A DNA stretch of 64,000 bases from Aureibacillus halotolerans. Its GTDB lineage: Bacteria > Bacillota > Bacilli > Bacillales > DSM-28697. Under the pieces are notes generated by a model. That model was not told where the DNA came from. It searched no databases and saw nothing but the letters and a program-made list of their open reading frames with translations. The stretch is taken from NCBI RefSeq assembly GCF_004363045.1, contig NZ_SNYJ01000003.1, positions 124,001 through 188,000 of the forward strand, written 5' to 3'. The position numbers and the translations under genes are program-made. Position 1 is the stretch's first letter; each line of letters opens with the position of its first letter. Below, piece after piece: positions 17,974 to 27,490 of this stretch.

Positions 17974-19233
17974 TCATGGATAACTATTTGGTCCAAGTGG
18001 AACTTCATTGACCGCTGTCAGGTCGTACGGACCTACAAATTGAACAGGAGCATTCTCAAATACCACATGATCTGCACCATATTCCTCAGCCGTAAGCAGC
18101 AAGGCTTCAATCATCCATTGAGCAGATGCTAGATCCGAGAAATCGGCCGTCTCTGAAAATGTAATCACCGCTTCATTTCCTTCCACTCGCCCAGTGACGT
18201 CTTCATAGCCTTCTAAAGCTGAAGATATATTGGGTAGCTCCTCAGGCACTTGTTTCATAAATTGCACCGCCTCTGAAAACGAAGAAGGGATACGTAAGCT
18301 CGTCATTGCAGTTGGAGCTGGGACGAGCCAGTGCTGATTCATTTCGCTCCCATACGAATATAAGAAATACGGGCGTTGCTGCTTCTCTGTTAATGTCACT
18401 TGCTCGATGACACCAGCTTCCTGAAAATCAACACCTGGCTGTCCTTCCGTTTGCAGAATGACAGTTGAATAATTGTCAGCAAATGCCTCTTGCAAGGACG
18501 CGACAAACAAGGAATCTGTTGCAGACCCAACGAACAGCGATCCCACCTGCTGTTGCGTGAAGTTAAGTGTCACCGTCTCTGCAGATGTATCTGTTTGGAT
18601 GTCGACCCCGTTAAACATCGCAGGAATTAAGCCAACCTCTGGGGCATCAATCAACTGGTTTGACTCTTCAAGTGCTGTGTCCGCATTTTTTAAAACCTCT
18701 TGAGTAGCGTCTTCTGTTACGGTAAACGATACTGGCACGACAAATTGAGCGTTCGGATCAAGCAAAGGCACCTTTACGACGTTTGCATCCTCGGGAACAT
18801 TCAATAAGACGTGGGGCTGTGGTGCCATCATGGTCATCATTGGCACTTCTCCTTGATCTACAGCCTCCTCCTCAGCTTCCTTCGGTGAAAGCTTATCTTC
18901 AGAACGAGTTACACCTACATCGTTTTCACTAGTGGAAGACCTGGCATTGGATGATACACCGGAGTCCATTGCTTGGTCAGGGCTAGCCATTTCATCTTGC
19001 TGGAAGGGAAACATTGGAACCAACACAAACAATAGGGCGACTGCCGCCACAACAGCAGATAAAACCGGCACAAGCGACCGCCGTTTTTTTAGCTTTTTTG
19101 GCATATGCGCTTCTGTCTGCATTTTCGCCTGAATTTTTTCATAGAGCTCATCGGCATTCTGTGAATCGGTTGCTTTAGGCAGCTCGCTCAACAATGACTC
19201 AAGCTCTTTATCGGTCCAACGGCGTTTGTTCAT
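17974..19233 (-). CDS. rsiX: Membrane-bound anti-sigma factor of SigX (RsiX-like)
   Basis: A 419-residue protein. The cytoplasmic N-terminus (about 1-55) should bind the sigma factor. It is followed by a single membrane helix (LVPVLSAVVAAVALLFVLVP, about 60-79), an acidic Ser/Glu-rich linker and a large extracellular part resembling a GerMN repeat region (about 160-330, with VTLNFTQQQVGSLFVGSATD). It holds the ECF sigma factor inactive at the membrane. The ATG at 19233 is preceded by AAGGAGGGG and overlaps the end of sigX by 26 bases, which couples synthesis of the two partners. It is longer than B. subtilis RsiX. Confidence 0.85.
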   Translation of the reverse strand: MNKRRWTDKELESLLSELPKATDSQNADELYEKIQAKMQTEAHMPKKLKKRRSLVPVLSAVVAAVALLFVLVPMFPFQQDEMASPDQAMDSGVSSNARSSTSENDVGVTRSEDKLSPKEAEEEAVDQGEVPMMTMMAPQPHVLLNVPEDANVVKVPLLDPNAQFVVPVSFTVTEDATQEVLKNADTALEESNQLIDAPEVGLIPAMFNGVDIQTDTSAETVTLNFTQQQVGSLFVGSATDSLFVASLQEAFADNYSTVILQTEGQPGVDFQEAGVIEQVTLTEKQQRPYFLYSYGSEMNQHWLVPAPTAMTSLRIPSSFSEAVQFMKQVPEELPNISSALEGYEDVTGRVEGNEAVITFSETADFSDLASAQWMIEALLLTAEEYGADHVVFENAPVQFVGPYDLTAVNEVPLGPNSYP

Positions 19234-19765
19234 CAAAGTTCCCCTCCTTTCCAAAAGATTGGCTCATGTATTGGTTCAGCTTTTTAAGTGCTCTATGTTG
19301 CGTCGTTTTAACCTTGCTTTCTGTCCACCCTAAAACCGCTGCTGTTTCAGCAATAGACATCGACTGGAGATAACGAAGAACGAGAACACTTCGATGTTTC
19401 TCGTTGCATTTATTCAATCCTTCATAGAGCTTACGTTTCTCCTCATTAATCAGTAGCTGGTCCTCTGGTTGTGGGTCTGGTGCTGTTAACGCTCCTTCTG
19501 TACTCAGAAGATCAAACCAGTCTCCACTATATTCTTTACGTCGCCCTTGCTTTCTCATCCAGTCAATGGCCACATGCCGAGCAATGGAAAACAGCCATGT
19601 TTTTTCAGAGCTCTTCCCTTCAAATGAATCATACGAGTGCAATACTTTTATATACACCTCTTGAATGAGGTCTTCAGCTTGTTCTTTGTTTTTCACCATA
19701 TAGTAGAGAAAGTTGAAGAGATCATTGTGGTATTTGTTATAAAGCTCTTCGAACAGCGCCTGCAA
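19208..19765 (-). CDS. sigX: ECF sigma factor SigX
   Basis: A 185-residue extracytoplasmic-function sigma factor. Region 2 (about 1-85) contains NFLYYMVKNKEQAEDLIQEV and TWLFSIARHVAIDWMRKQ. Region 4 (about 125-175) contains KHRSVLVLRYLQSMSIAETA and LGWTESKVKTTQHRALKKL. SigX in Bacillus controls envelope charge and antimicrobial-peptide resistance genes. The start is TTG at 19765 with GGGAGGG upstream. A promoter matching SigX's own consensus lies just upstream, and the anti-sigma gene follows, so it is autoregulated. Confidence 0.92.
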   Translation of the reverse strand: MQALFEELYNKYHNDLFNFLYYMVKNKEQAEDLIQEVYIKVLHSYDSFEGKSSEKTWLFSIARHVAIDWMRKQGRRKEYSGDWFDLLSTEGALTAPDPQPEDQLLINEEKRKLYEGLNKCNEKHRSVLVLRYLQSMSIAETAAVLGWTESKVKTTQHRALKKLNQYMSQSFGKEGNFDEQTPLDR

Positions 19766-19792
19766 ATCGGGTTCCCTCCCCGTTACCTATTT

Positions 19793-19819
19793 GTCGTCAT
19801 TTCGCTGCAAAACGTTACA
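19793..19819 (-). promoter_or_regulatory. ECF (SigX-type) autoregulatory promoter
   Basis: On the minus strand, TGTAAC (19819-19814), exactly 17 bases, then CGAC (19796-19793) match the SigX consensus TGTAAC-N17-CGwC. It lies 28 bases upstream of the TTG start of sigX. Confidence 0.8.
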
Positions 19820-19879
19820 TTTGTATCCTATCATAGTTAGAAATCACCTAGAACGCAATATCACCAGGAGGCTAAAACA

Positions 19880-19916
19880 AGAAAGGTTGACCTCGTGAGT
19901 TCAGGTCAACCTTTCT
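19880..19916 (-). terminator. Terminator of the res operon
   Basis: A perfect 13-bp stem (GAAAGGTTGACCT with AGGTCAACCTTTC) with a 9-base loop lies just after resE. On the minus strand it is followed by TTGTTTT. It separates the res operon from sigX-rsiX. Confidence 0.85.
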
Positions 19917-19921
19917 ATACG

Positions 19922-21688
19922 TTATTGTTCAGTATCGAACTCTCGAAAAGGGAGAACGATTGTAAATATCGTTCCTTCATGCTCAACACTATGAACTGAC
20001 AGACTTCCACCATGAGCCTCGACTAGGTTTTTTGAAATAGCAAGCCCTAATCCCGTTCCTCCTTTGCCACGCGTACGCGCTTTATCCGCTTTATAAAAGC
20101 GTTCAAAGACAAAAGGCAAATCATCTTCGGGAATGCCATGACCCGAATCAATGATGCGGAGTGTTAGGTCGTTGGTGGTCGATTGGACACTCATCGTCAC
20201 ATCGCCACCAGCTTCTGTATGCCGGATAGCGTTGTCTAATAAATTTGTAAGCACCTGCTCCATACGGTCTTCATCTAGCGGGAAACGTTCTACCGACAGA
20301 TGGAGGTCTGTTCGCAACGAGACTTCTTTTTCACTTGCGAGCGTAAGGAATTTGTACAAAATACGATCTAAATAGACGCGAAGATCAATGTTCTGAATGC
20401 TAAGTTCGATGTACCCTGCCTCAATCCGAGCCATATCGAGGAGCTCATTTACGAGCCTGCCCATTCGAAGAGATTCTTCATAAATAATTTTCCCGATCTC
20501 ACGCATTTCCTGTTCATCTGCAGCGACATCATCAACGATGGCTTCACTATATCCTTGAAGTAAGGAAATCGGTGTGCGCAATTCATGCGAGACGTTGGCA
20601 ATAAAATCCGTCCGTAGTTTGTCCAGTTTTCGTTCGTCCGTCATATCCCGGAGCACAGCGACAGCACCTCTTACATATGTACCGTCATAAAGCGGTGCCA
20701 TAATGATGACCCATGTCCTACCTTGGACGGTTAATTCTGTCGTTTCGTTTCTTTCTCTTTGTACTGCGCTGGCAAATAGTTCAGACACAGCCGGAGGAAG
20801 TTCACTTTGGTTTTTCTCCTCTGAGAGCATTTGCAGAAATCGTTTAGCTGGTGGATTTGTGACAAGAATATCACCATCTCGATTAATCGTCATAACCCCG
20901 TCCACCATACTACTTAAAATACTTGTGAGCTGTTCCTTTTCCTGATTTAACGCCGTAAGGTTAAAGTGAAGTTCACGGCCCATGCGGTTAAACGCTAAGG
21001 CAAGCTCCCCAATCTCATCATGCGTCAATATCGGCACCTTCGTATTAAATTCACCCTTGGCCACTTGAAACGCTGCTTCTCGCATTTTTCGAAGCGGTGC
21101 CGTGATTCTGGTCGATAAAAAGAAGGCGAAAACAGTCGTTAGGATGATCGCTATCCCCGCGCTCAACAATACAATGCGAGTCGTTTCCTCCGTCGTCCGC
21201 TGAATTAAATTCAGCGATTGATAGACATAGACAGCACCTTGCTCGCCGTTCAGCACAGTCGCAGGAACACCGACAATCATCACTGCCTCGGAATCCTCTT
21301 GTTCATTTGGAATCCACGTTGTTTCAGACACTGTACGCTCAGTTGTCATGGCAGCACTCAATGTATTGTTCTTCATGATATCCTCGATAGAAAAGGAACC
21401 AAAATCCGTTTTATCCGACATCCAATATCGTTCTTCATTGCCGACGATAATAACACCTGTCGTCTCATCTGCGACCTCAAAGGCGATAGAACGCCCAATC
21501 TCTAAATCCTCATGGCTGTCTAAAATACGTACAACCTTTGCGGCGGACTGTGTGAGGTCCTTTTGAGCTTCTTCCACTTGATACTCATGGAAAAATTGCA
21601 GAAGCAGCACCGTCAGGATAAGCAATACAAAGGCGACAAGCAGGATGATGGTGAGCCATACTTTTCCGACGACACTTCGCCAAATCAT
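19922..21688 (-). CDS. resE: Sensor histidine kinase ResE
   Basis: Redox and oxygen-limitation sensor kinase, 588 residues. The order is membrane helix 1 (about 10-30), an extracytoplasmic region, helix 2 (about 173-194), HAMP, PAS (about 260-345), HisKA with the phospho-acceptor His in NVSHELRTPISLLQGY, and the HATPase domain with NLLDNAIRH, DSGHGIP and GTGLGLAISK. It phosphorylates ResD, which activates anaerobic respiration and cytochrome genes in Bacillus. The start codon directly follows the resD stop (TAAATG). Confidence 0.93.
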   Translation of the reverse strand: MIWRSVVGKVWLTIILLVAFVLLILTVLLLQFFHEYQVEEAQKDLTQSAAKVVRILDSHEDLEIGRSIAFEVADETTGVIIVGNEERYWMSDKTDFGSFSIEDIMKNNTLSAAMTTERTVSETTWIPNEQEDSEAVMIVGVPATVLNGEQGAVYVYQSLNLIQRTTEETTRIVLLSAGIAIILTTVFAFFLSTRITAPLRKMREAAFQVAKGEFNTKVPILTHDEIGELALAFNRMGRELHFNLTALNQEKEQLTSILSSMVDGVMTINRDGDILVTNPPAKRFLQMLSEEKNQSELPPAVSELFASAVQRERNETTELTVQGRTWVIIMAPLYDGTYVRGAVAVLRDMTDERKLDKLRTDFIANVSHELRTPISLLQGYSEAIVDDVAADEQEMREIGKIIYEESLRMGRLVNELLDMARIEAGYIELSIQNIDLRVYLDRILYKFLTLASEKEVSLRTDLHLSVERFPLDEDRMEQVLTNLLDNAIRHTEAGGDVTMSVQSTTNDLTLRIIDSGHGIPEDDLPFVFERFYKADKARTRGKGGTGLGLAISKNLVEAHGGSLSVHSVEHEGTIFTIVLPFREFDTEQ

Positions 21689-22444
21689 TTACTCACCTGC
21701 AACCTCAAATTTATACCCTACACCCCATACTGTCACGATCATCTTTGCTGCATCTGTTGACATTTTCGACAGTTTTTCACGCAAACGTTTCACATGCGTA
21801 TCAACTGTACGCAAGTCACCAAAAAATTCATATTTCCACACTTCCTTAAGCAACTGTTCCCGGTCAAACACCTTATCTGGCGTTCGGGCCATAAAATAAA
21901 GAAGCTCATATTCCTTTGGCGTAAGATTGATTTCCTTGCCATCGGCAGTCACCCGGTGGGCATCATGATCAATGGTAAGGTGGGGGAAGACAAGCACGTC
22001 CTTCGCTTGTGTGTCTGTATGCAAAAACTTTGTGGAGCTTGAGCGGCGAAGAATCGCCTTCACGCGGAGTACAACCTCGCGTGGAGAAAAAGGCTTTACG
22101 ATGTAATCGTCTGCCCCCGATTCAAAGCCTTGTACACGATTGGCTTCCTCACCTTTTGCGGTCAAAAGCACAATCGGTGTCGCCTTTTTTTCACGGATTC
22201 TCTCACAAACCTCTACACCGTCCATCCCTGGCATCATGATATCGAGCAGGATGCAATCGTAATTCCGGTGGCTGGCAAGTTCCAAGGCTTGTTCCCCATC
22301 TTCAGCTTCGTCAATTTCATAATTCTCACGCTCAAGATACATTTTTAACAGCCGGCGAATCCGTTCCTCATCGTCAACAACAAGTATACGAGACATTTTC
22401 TCCATAGATGCTGCTGTGGGTACAGCAGCCCACCACCCTTCCAT
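21689..22444 (-). CDS. resD: Response regulator ResD
   Basis: OmpR-family regulator. The receiver domain has the acidic pair VVDDEE, the phospho-Asp in ILLDIMMPG and the Lys in IVKPFSP. The C-terminal winged helix includes LTPKEYELLYFMA and DLRTVDTHVKRLREKL. It matches B. subtilis ResD closely from ILVVDDE onward. The start is uncertain. The ATG at 22444 has AAAAAGGG upstream and gives a 251-residue protein with an extra N-terminal stretch (MEGWWAAVPTAAS). The ATG at 22405 or 22396 would fit the family length better but lacks good spacing. An 8-bp perfect hairpin (22410-22429) lies between these starts. Confidence 0.9.
   Translation of the reverse strand: MEGWWAAVPTAASMEKMSRILVVDDEERIRRLLKMYLERENYEIDEAEDGEQALELASHRNYDCILLDIMMPGMDGVEVCERIREKKATPIVLLTAKGEEANRVQGFESGADDYIVKPFSPREVVLRVKAILRRSSSTKFLHTDTQAKDVLVFPHLTIDHDAHRVTADGKEINLTPKEYELLYFMARTPDKVFDREQLLKEVWKYEFFGDLRTVDTHVKRLREKLSKMSTDAAKMIVTVWGVGYKFEVAGE
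22410..22429 (-). promoter_or_regulatory. Hairpin at the 5' end of resD
   Basis: GCTGCTGT-GGGT-ACAGCAGC is a perfect 8-bp stem with a 4-base loop. It lies inside the resD frame if the start is 22444, or 4 bases before the ATG at 22405. It could mask initiation or mark a processing point between resC and resD. Confidence 0.4.
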
Positions 22445-22462
22445 TTCTGTCGACCCTTTTTG

Positions 22463-23647
22463 TTACGCGTATGAATGAAGTCCTGATATGACGAGATTAA
22501 CGAAAATCAAGTTAAACATAATAATTGCGAAACCAATTACAGCAAGCCACGCGGACCGTTCACCGTGCCACCCTTGAGACAATCTCAAGTGCAAGAAGGC
22601 GGCATAAAACAAGAAGGTTACGAGCGCCCATACTTCTTTCGGGTCCCAGCCCCAGAAACGACCCCATGCTTCTTGTGCCCATATCATCGCAAATACGAGT
22701 CCACCGAGAGTAAAGACGGGAAAACCAATCGCCACAGCGCGGTAGGACACTTCATCAACAACTTGAGGGCGTACTCCTTTTAGTTTTGGCTGAATAGCCG
22801 CGCTTATACGTTTTCTAAGCAACAATCGCAACAGACCATACAGTAGCAAGCCGCCAACGATTGAAAACATCAGCGTATTGAAGCGTCGTGGCGCTTCTGC
22901 TCCATTGAGCCATGCAGGCGTCTCAAATGGTGCATCAAAATATGCATCGCCTTCAATCAACTCCCCATTATGTGGGGCAAACACAACAGGTAAATTATAT
23001 TCGACCGTCATTTCACTTTCATCCTGCACATAACGATACACTTCACTATGATTCGTGAACGCAAATATTGACGTCAAAACGACAAAGGCAAATGTCGCAC
23101 ATAATGTATACATGATAAATTCAAGCCAAAACGTTTTTTTGCTTGCTTTTGTTTGGTCAACGACTGCCATCAGATAAACCAGCCCTGCAGCAAAACTCAC
23201 GGCGAGGATTGCTTGTCCAGCTCCAACGGTCGTCACATGAATATACAACCATTTGCTTTGCAATGAAGCGACGAGCGGTTCGATCTCCGTTGGAAACATG
23301 CTCCCATAAGCAATGATAATCATCACAATTGGAAGGGCAAAAAGGCCAAGGACATTAATTTTATAAATAAAATATAAAATCAAGAAGGCTAAAATAAACA
23401 TCATGCCAAAAAAAGTGATGAACTCAAACAAGTTACCAACTGGAATCCGCCCAGCCACAATCCAACGCATGATGAAATAGCCTAAATGACTTAAAAATCC
23501 GAGGGACGTAATTCCGAAAGCAATTTTTCCCGATGTGGTCCAGACTACATCATCGGTTTTCTTGCGGATCGCACCACCAAAAAAAGCGGTGGCAACCAAA
23601 TAACATAAAAATGCGATAAAAAGTAGGTTTTCGCTTAACTCCGCCAC
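22463..23647 (-). CDS. resC: Cytochrome c biogenesis protein ResC (CcsA-type)
   Basis: Haem-handling membrane protein of the System II cytochrome c maturation complex, 394 residues with about eight membrane helices. The tryptophan-rich motif [15 protein letters not shown] (about 325-340) is the WWD haem-binding signature, and conserved histidines flank it. It works with ResB to move haem to apocytochromes outside the membrane. It starts with GTG and overlaps the end of resB by 13 bases. Confidence 0.92.
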   Translation of the reverse strand: MAELSENLLFIAFLCYLVATAFFGGAIRKKTDDVVWTTSGKIAFGITSLGFLSHLGYFIMRWIVAGRIPVGNLFEFITFFGMMFILAFLILYFIYKINVLGLFALPIVMIIIAYGSMFPTEIEPLVASLQSKWLYIHVTTVGAGQAILAVSFAAGLVYLMAVVDQTKASKKTFWLEFIMYTLCATFAFVVLTSIFAFTNHSEVYRYVQDESEMTVEYNLPVVFAPHNGELIEGDAYFDAPFETPAWLNGAEAPRRFNTLMFSIVGGLLLYGLLRLLLRKRISAAIQPKLKGVRPQVVDEVSYRAVAIGFPVFTLGGLVFAMIWAQEAWGRFWGWDPKEVWALVTFLFYAAFLHLRLSQGWHGERSAWLAVIGFAIIMFNLIFVNLVISGLHSYA

Positions 23648-25335
23648 GTCTCCTTCTTCCCTTCTTCAGAGAATGTGTCGTTCTCTTTTTCTTCTGTTCG
23701 ATCAGCCGCTGTCAAAAGCGAGTGTTGCTCGGTCACTTGCTCGAGCTCTTTTTTAAAGCCAAACCAGTTTTTGTTTGTGTGGGCACTCACCCATACCATT
23801 TCGCCATCTTTTTTGACCCACACACGCCGATGCGTCCAATACATCCCTTGGATGACACCTATCATGAAAATAATGCCGCCCACTAACAAAATGCCTAATG
23901 TCCGATCACGCTGCACGGTCAATCCAGTCGCTTCGCGAAATTCTGGCGCGACGAGGCTCAGTTCAAATTGATTATCTGCGTCTGGAGAAGCTACGTTGAT
24001 CCCAATACCAATGACGCTTCTTTCAACACCTTCAATGCTTGGGCCTGTTGTTTCAAACACAAATACAGGATTGTCTGGGATTTTCGATCTAGTCCCTAAC
24101 TTGATCGTTCGCTCGCCATCGACCCAAACTTCCTCCACTTGGTAATCTGGGTAATAACCGACGAGGGTGGCTTCATACCCATTGTTCAGCGGATAAACCA
24201 CTTCTTCATTAGTGTGAATTGCCTCATCGCCAAGGTTGATCGTAAATTCACCAACACTTTCACCCGTCGTTACAGAATTAAGCGATAACGTAAGTCGATA
24301 AAGCTCCGCAGGCTTGTAATTCATTTGATACAATTTTAACCCATCCACTTCAAGTGGTTGATTTACACGTATCAACTCTTCCTTCACTTTTTCAAGATCA
24401 GGTTCTGAGCCAGGTATCGATCCTTCTGCACGCTTATAAACAACAGCCTCTGTCTGATAGGACTTGACGACTCCTCCACCAACACGATCGAGCGCTTCTT
24501 CGTATAACCCTTCATTGTCTTCTTCATCATAATAAATGACTTCAAAATTTTTATTCTCGAGAAAATAGCCGTCTGTGTGTGGGATCGGCTCCGTTTCATA
24601 CTCGCGCACCCAAAGAGAATCTTCAACATACATCGCTGGGAAAAAACGCAGCATGACGCCAATAAGAAATAGTATCAACCCGATATGATTTACATACGGA
24701 CCCCAGCGAGAAAAGCGTCCTTTTTCAGCGAGCAAATAATCGCCATCTGTCCTTACTCGATAGCGTTTCTTTTCAAGTGATCGTTTCATCTCATCCATAG
24801 AAAATGACGACGTCTTCGTCGTGGAGAAAAGACGTTGATGCTTCAAAAAATGATCTGCCTTCATCACTCTTTGATGCTTTAATGCTCGATACAAAGGAAC
24901 GAAACGATCCAACGAACAAATGACTAGCGAGATTCCGATCGACCCAACAAGGAGAATATACCACCATTGTCCGTACATATTGTGAAAGCCAAGCTGATAA
25001 AAAATTTGCCCCGCAATGCCAAACTCATCCTTGTAGTACGTTTCTTCTGTTGAACCTGGGGGCAAATACATTTCCTGTGGAAAAATGGTTCCTAACGAGG
25101 AAATGATTAACGTAACAAAGATGAGCCACACACCGACTTTTACGGAGGAGAAATAGTTCCAAATTCGATCCACGAGCGAGCGTTTGTACGTTTGCGATCT
25201 TCTCGCTGTGCCTTCGTAGCGCATTTCTGCCACCATGCGATTACGTTCTTCTTCTGTAAGCGGGCGCCCGCAAGCCTCACACAAATTTGTTCCTATAGGA
25301 TTGACATGCCCGCATTCGCATTTCACTTTTTGCAT
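23635..25335 (-). CDS. resB: Cytochrome c biogenesis protein ResB
   Basis: Ccs1/ResB membrane protein, 566 residues, partner of ResC. The N-terminus carries a zinc-ribbon-like set of four cysteines (CECG and CEACG, about residues 5-23). Several membrane helices follow ([20 protein letters not shown] around 68-87, others near 125, 210 and 500), with a large extracytoplasmic domain between. The ATG at 25335 is chosen because AGGTGG precedes it; a 15-codon upstream extension overlaps resA without a ribosome site. Confidence 0.9.
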   Translation of the reverse strand: MQKVKCECGHVNPIGTNLCEACGRPLTEEERNRMVAEMRYEGTARRSQTYKRSLVDRIWNYFSSVKVGVWLIFVTLIISSLGTIFPQEMYLPPGSTEETYYKDEFGIAGQIFYQLGFHNMYGQWWYILLVGSIGISLVICSLDRFVPLYRALKHQRVMKADHFLKHQRLFSTTKTSSFSMDEMKRSLEKKRYRVRTDGDYLLAEKGRFSRWGPYVNHIGLILFLIGVMLRFFPAMYVEDSLWVREYETEPIPHTDGYFLENKNFEVIYYDEEDNEGLYEEALDRVGGGVVKSYQTEAVVYKRAEGSIPGSEPDLEKVKEELIRVNQPLEVDGLKLYQMNYKPAELYRLTLSLNSVTTGESVGEFTINLGDEAIHTNEEVVYPLNNGYEATLVGYYPDYQVEEVWVDGERTIKLGTRSKIPDNPVFVFETTGPSIEGVERSVIGIGINVASPDADNQFELSLVAPEFREATGLTVQRDRTLGILLVGGIIFMIGVIQGMYWTHRRVWVKKDGEMVWVSAHTNKNWFGFKKELEQVTEQHSLLTAADRTEEKENDTFSEEGKKETWRS

Positions 25336-25360
25336 TCGAACCACCTGCCGATCTTTGCAA

Positions 25361-25894
25361 TCATTTGGAAGGCAGAACATCTTCCATATATTGATTTATT
25401 TCAGGAGCTGTCATTTCGCCGATCTTGCGATGAATCACATTGCCATTTTCATCAAGGACATACGTTGCAGGCAATCGATCAATTCCGTACGCTTCCATCA
25501 CGTCGCCGTGTTTGTCCATCAAAACCGGAAAGCTTGTCTCCATCCGTTCGATAAACGGGGCGACGGTCATTTTGCTTTCTTTCACATTCACAGCAAGCAC
25601 TTCGACGCCTTTGTCCTTGTATGCTTGGAAAGCGGCTTCAATCGCTGGCATCTCACGCTCACATGGCTCACAATACGTTCCCCAGAAATTCACAACGACA
25701 CCTTTTCCCTTTAAATCAGCTAATTCAATTCGGTCACCATCAAAGGTTTCCAACGAAAAATTCGGAGCAGCTTCCCCCGCTTGGACAATCACTTTTTCAG
25801 TGAACAATCCTTGATATAATGTGAAAATCAATGCGCCAAAGAGGACGATCAAGATTCCCGTCCGTACGACCAGCCGTTTTTTCTTCTTTTTCAT
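25361..25894 (-). CDS. resA: Membrane-anchored thiol-disulphide oxidoreductase ResA
   Basis: Thioredoxin-like protein of 177 residues with an N-terminal membrane anchor (RTGILIVLFGALIFTLYQGL, about 11-30). The active site is WGTYCEPCEREMP; CEPC is the ResA signature. It reduces the haem-binding cysteines of apocytochrome c outside the membrane before ResBC attaches haem. The ATG at 25894 has GAGGTGAT upstream and is better than the GTG at 25906. It is the first gene of resABCDE. Confidence 0.93.
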   Translation of the reverse strand: MKKKKKRLVVRTGILIVLFGALIFTLYQGLFTEKVIVQAGEAAPNFSLETFDGDRIELADLKGKGVVVNFWGTYCEPCEREMPAIEAAFQAYKDKGVEVLAVNVKESKMTVAPFIERMETSFPVLMDKHGDVMEAYGIDRLPATYVLDENGNVIHRKIGEMTAPEINQYMEDVLPSK

Positions 25895-25932
25895 AGTACC
25901 GATCACCTCGATGAAAGCGTTTATGTATGCTC

Positions 25933-25961
25933 TACATACCTTTTTGCAGCGAATGCTTCAA
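25933..25961 (-). promoter_or_regulatory. Probable promoter of resABCDE
   Basis: TTGAAG (25961-25956), 17 bases and TATGTA (25938-25933) lie about 40 bases upstream of resA. A dyad (GAATG-N7-CATTC) overlaps the -35, and GTATG-N5-CATAC covers the -10 and start point; either could be a regulator site such as for ResD. Assigned by pattern only. Confidence 0.45.
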
Positions 25962-26009
25962 ACATTCAAGGAAAGTATATCATTAGACGCCTCTGTGCTA
26001 GAATTCGAT

Positions 26010-26738
26010 TTATGACGGTTGTGTGACAGCAAGTTCACGAAGCTTTTTCACCTCATGTGGTGTAAGCTCACGAAAGTCCCCGGGCATAACTCCTCTAAGG
26101 TCTAGAAACCCATAACGTTCCCTCTTCAATTTGATGACGTTAAAACCAAGGGCTTCAAACATTCTACGAACTTGGCGATTTTTCCCTTCATGAATGGATA
26201 GTTCGACAATAGATGTTTTGCGCTCTGTGTCTCTTGAAATGACTCTAGCAGTTGCGGGTGCTGTCTGACCATCTTCAAGGTGAACCCCTTTTTCAAGCTT
26301 TAGTAAATCTCCTTTTTTAATGATGCCTTCAACCTTCGCCACATACGTTTTTTCAATTTCATACTTTGGATGCATCAGCATATTTGCAAACGTCCCGTCA
26401 TTGGTGAGCAGCAACAACCCAGACGTATGGTAATCAAGTCGTCCAATCGGATACACGCGCTGGCGCACAGTTTCAAAGTAATCAATAACAACTTTGCGGT
26501 TTTTTTCATCTGAAACGCTCGTGATAACCTCTCTTGGCTTATAAAATAAAAAGTAGACAGGTTCTTCTCGCTCCATAGGGACACCATTTACTTCGACGCG
26601 ATCATTTGTGGATACCTTCGTGCCAAGTGTCTTGATGACCTCTCCATTGACGGTTACTTTTCCTTCTAAAATCAATTCTTCAGCCTTACGACGTGACGCT
26701 ACACCTGCATGTGCGATCACTTTTTGTAAACGTTCCAT
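26010..26738 (-). CDS. rluB: 23S rRNA pseudouridine synthase RluB
   Basis: A 242-residue RsuA-family pseudouridine synthase. The N-terminal S4 RNA-binding domain (MERLQKVIAHAGVASRRKAE) is followed by the catalytic domain with GRLDYHTSGLLLLTNDG, whose Asp is the catalytic residue, and KNRQVRRMFEALG near the end. The family modifies helix 89 of 23S rRNA. As in B. subtilis it lies between resA and spmB. Confidence 0.92.
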   Translation of the reverse strand: MERLQKVIAHAGVASRRKAEELILEGKVTVNGEVIKTLGTKVSTNDRVEVNGVPMEREEPVYFLFYKPREVITSVSDEKNRKVVIDYFETVRQRVYPIGRLDYHTSGLLLLTNDGTFANMLMHPKYEIEKTYVAKVEGIIKKGDLLKLEKGVHLEDGQTAPATARVISRDTERKTSIVELSIHEGKNRQVRRMFEALGFNVIKLKRERYGFLDLRGVMPGDFRELTPHEVKKLRELAVTQPS

Positions 26739-26838
26739 TGGTCCACCTCTATTTTTTGTTCTTATTGTCTGCTTCCGTTATGATGCGTCATTTTTTGAAA
26801 AACCTTCATTAAAGATCTCACAAATTGCTCACAACAAC

Positions 26839-26884
26839 GAAAAAACACCGCGGCAGAACCAGTTTACCTGTTCCTTCGCGGACA
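26839..26884 (-). terminator. Terminator after spmB
   Basis: On the minus strand TCCGCG and GAACAG pair with CTG-GTTC and CGCGG around GTAAA, followed by six T. It sits between spmB and rluB and would end the dacB-spmA-spmB transcript. Confidence 0.7.
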
Positions 26885-26966
26885 TTTCCAAGCACTGCTA
26901 TTGTACCATACGTAACACCGTCGCGCTCGTCTCTGTAACGTTCCTCTATCGTAACGCAACGACAGA

Positions 26967-27485
26967 CTAAAAAACAATAGAGACAACAACAATTGCCGCA
27001 ATCAATCCGACAAGGTCCGCGAGCAACCCGACTTTCATGGCATCACCCATCTTCTTGATGCCTACAGCGCCAAAATAAACCGTGAGCACATAAAATGTCG
27101 TATCTGTACTCCCCTGCATGGTTGATGCCAATCGACCAATAAATGAGTCTGGGCCAAACTGCGCGATAAGATCCGACGTCATTCCGAGCGCTGCGGTTCC
27201 TGAAATGGGGCGAATTAGTGCCAGTGGAACGACTTCAGCCGGCACTCCAACGAGGGCCAATACTGGCTGGAGTAGTTGCGTGATCGCATCCATCGCACCG
27301 GATGCTCGAAAAATTGATATCGCGACCATCATACCAACAAGAAAAGGAATAATGGAGAAAGCCATTTGTATGCCTTCCTTCCCTCCTTCAACAAACATTT
27401 CATAAGTTGGTACACGCTTCCATGTTGCGAAAAGTAAAATACCGCCAATTAAGAGAGGGATGATGAGTGTAGAGAATGCAATCAT
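26967..27485 (-). CDS. spmB: Spore maturation protein SpmB
   Basis: A 172-residue membrane protein with a nucleoside-recognition (Gate) fold and about five helices. It contains FSIIPFLVGMMVAISIFRAS and SGTAALGMTSDLIAQFGPDS. SpmA and SpmB act together in dehydration of the spore core. It lies 5 bases after spmA and follows dacB in the usual order. Confidence 0.92.
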   Translation of the reverse strand: MIAFSTLIIPLLIGGILLFATWKRVPTYEMFVEGGKEGIQMAFSIIPFLVGMMVAISIFRASGAMDAITQLLQPVLALVGVPAEVVPLALIRPISGTAALGMTSDLIAQFGPDSFIGRLASTMQGSTDTTFYVLTVYFGAVGIKKMGDAMKVGLLADLVGLIAAIVVVSIVF

Positions 27486-27490
27486 TTTTG

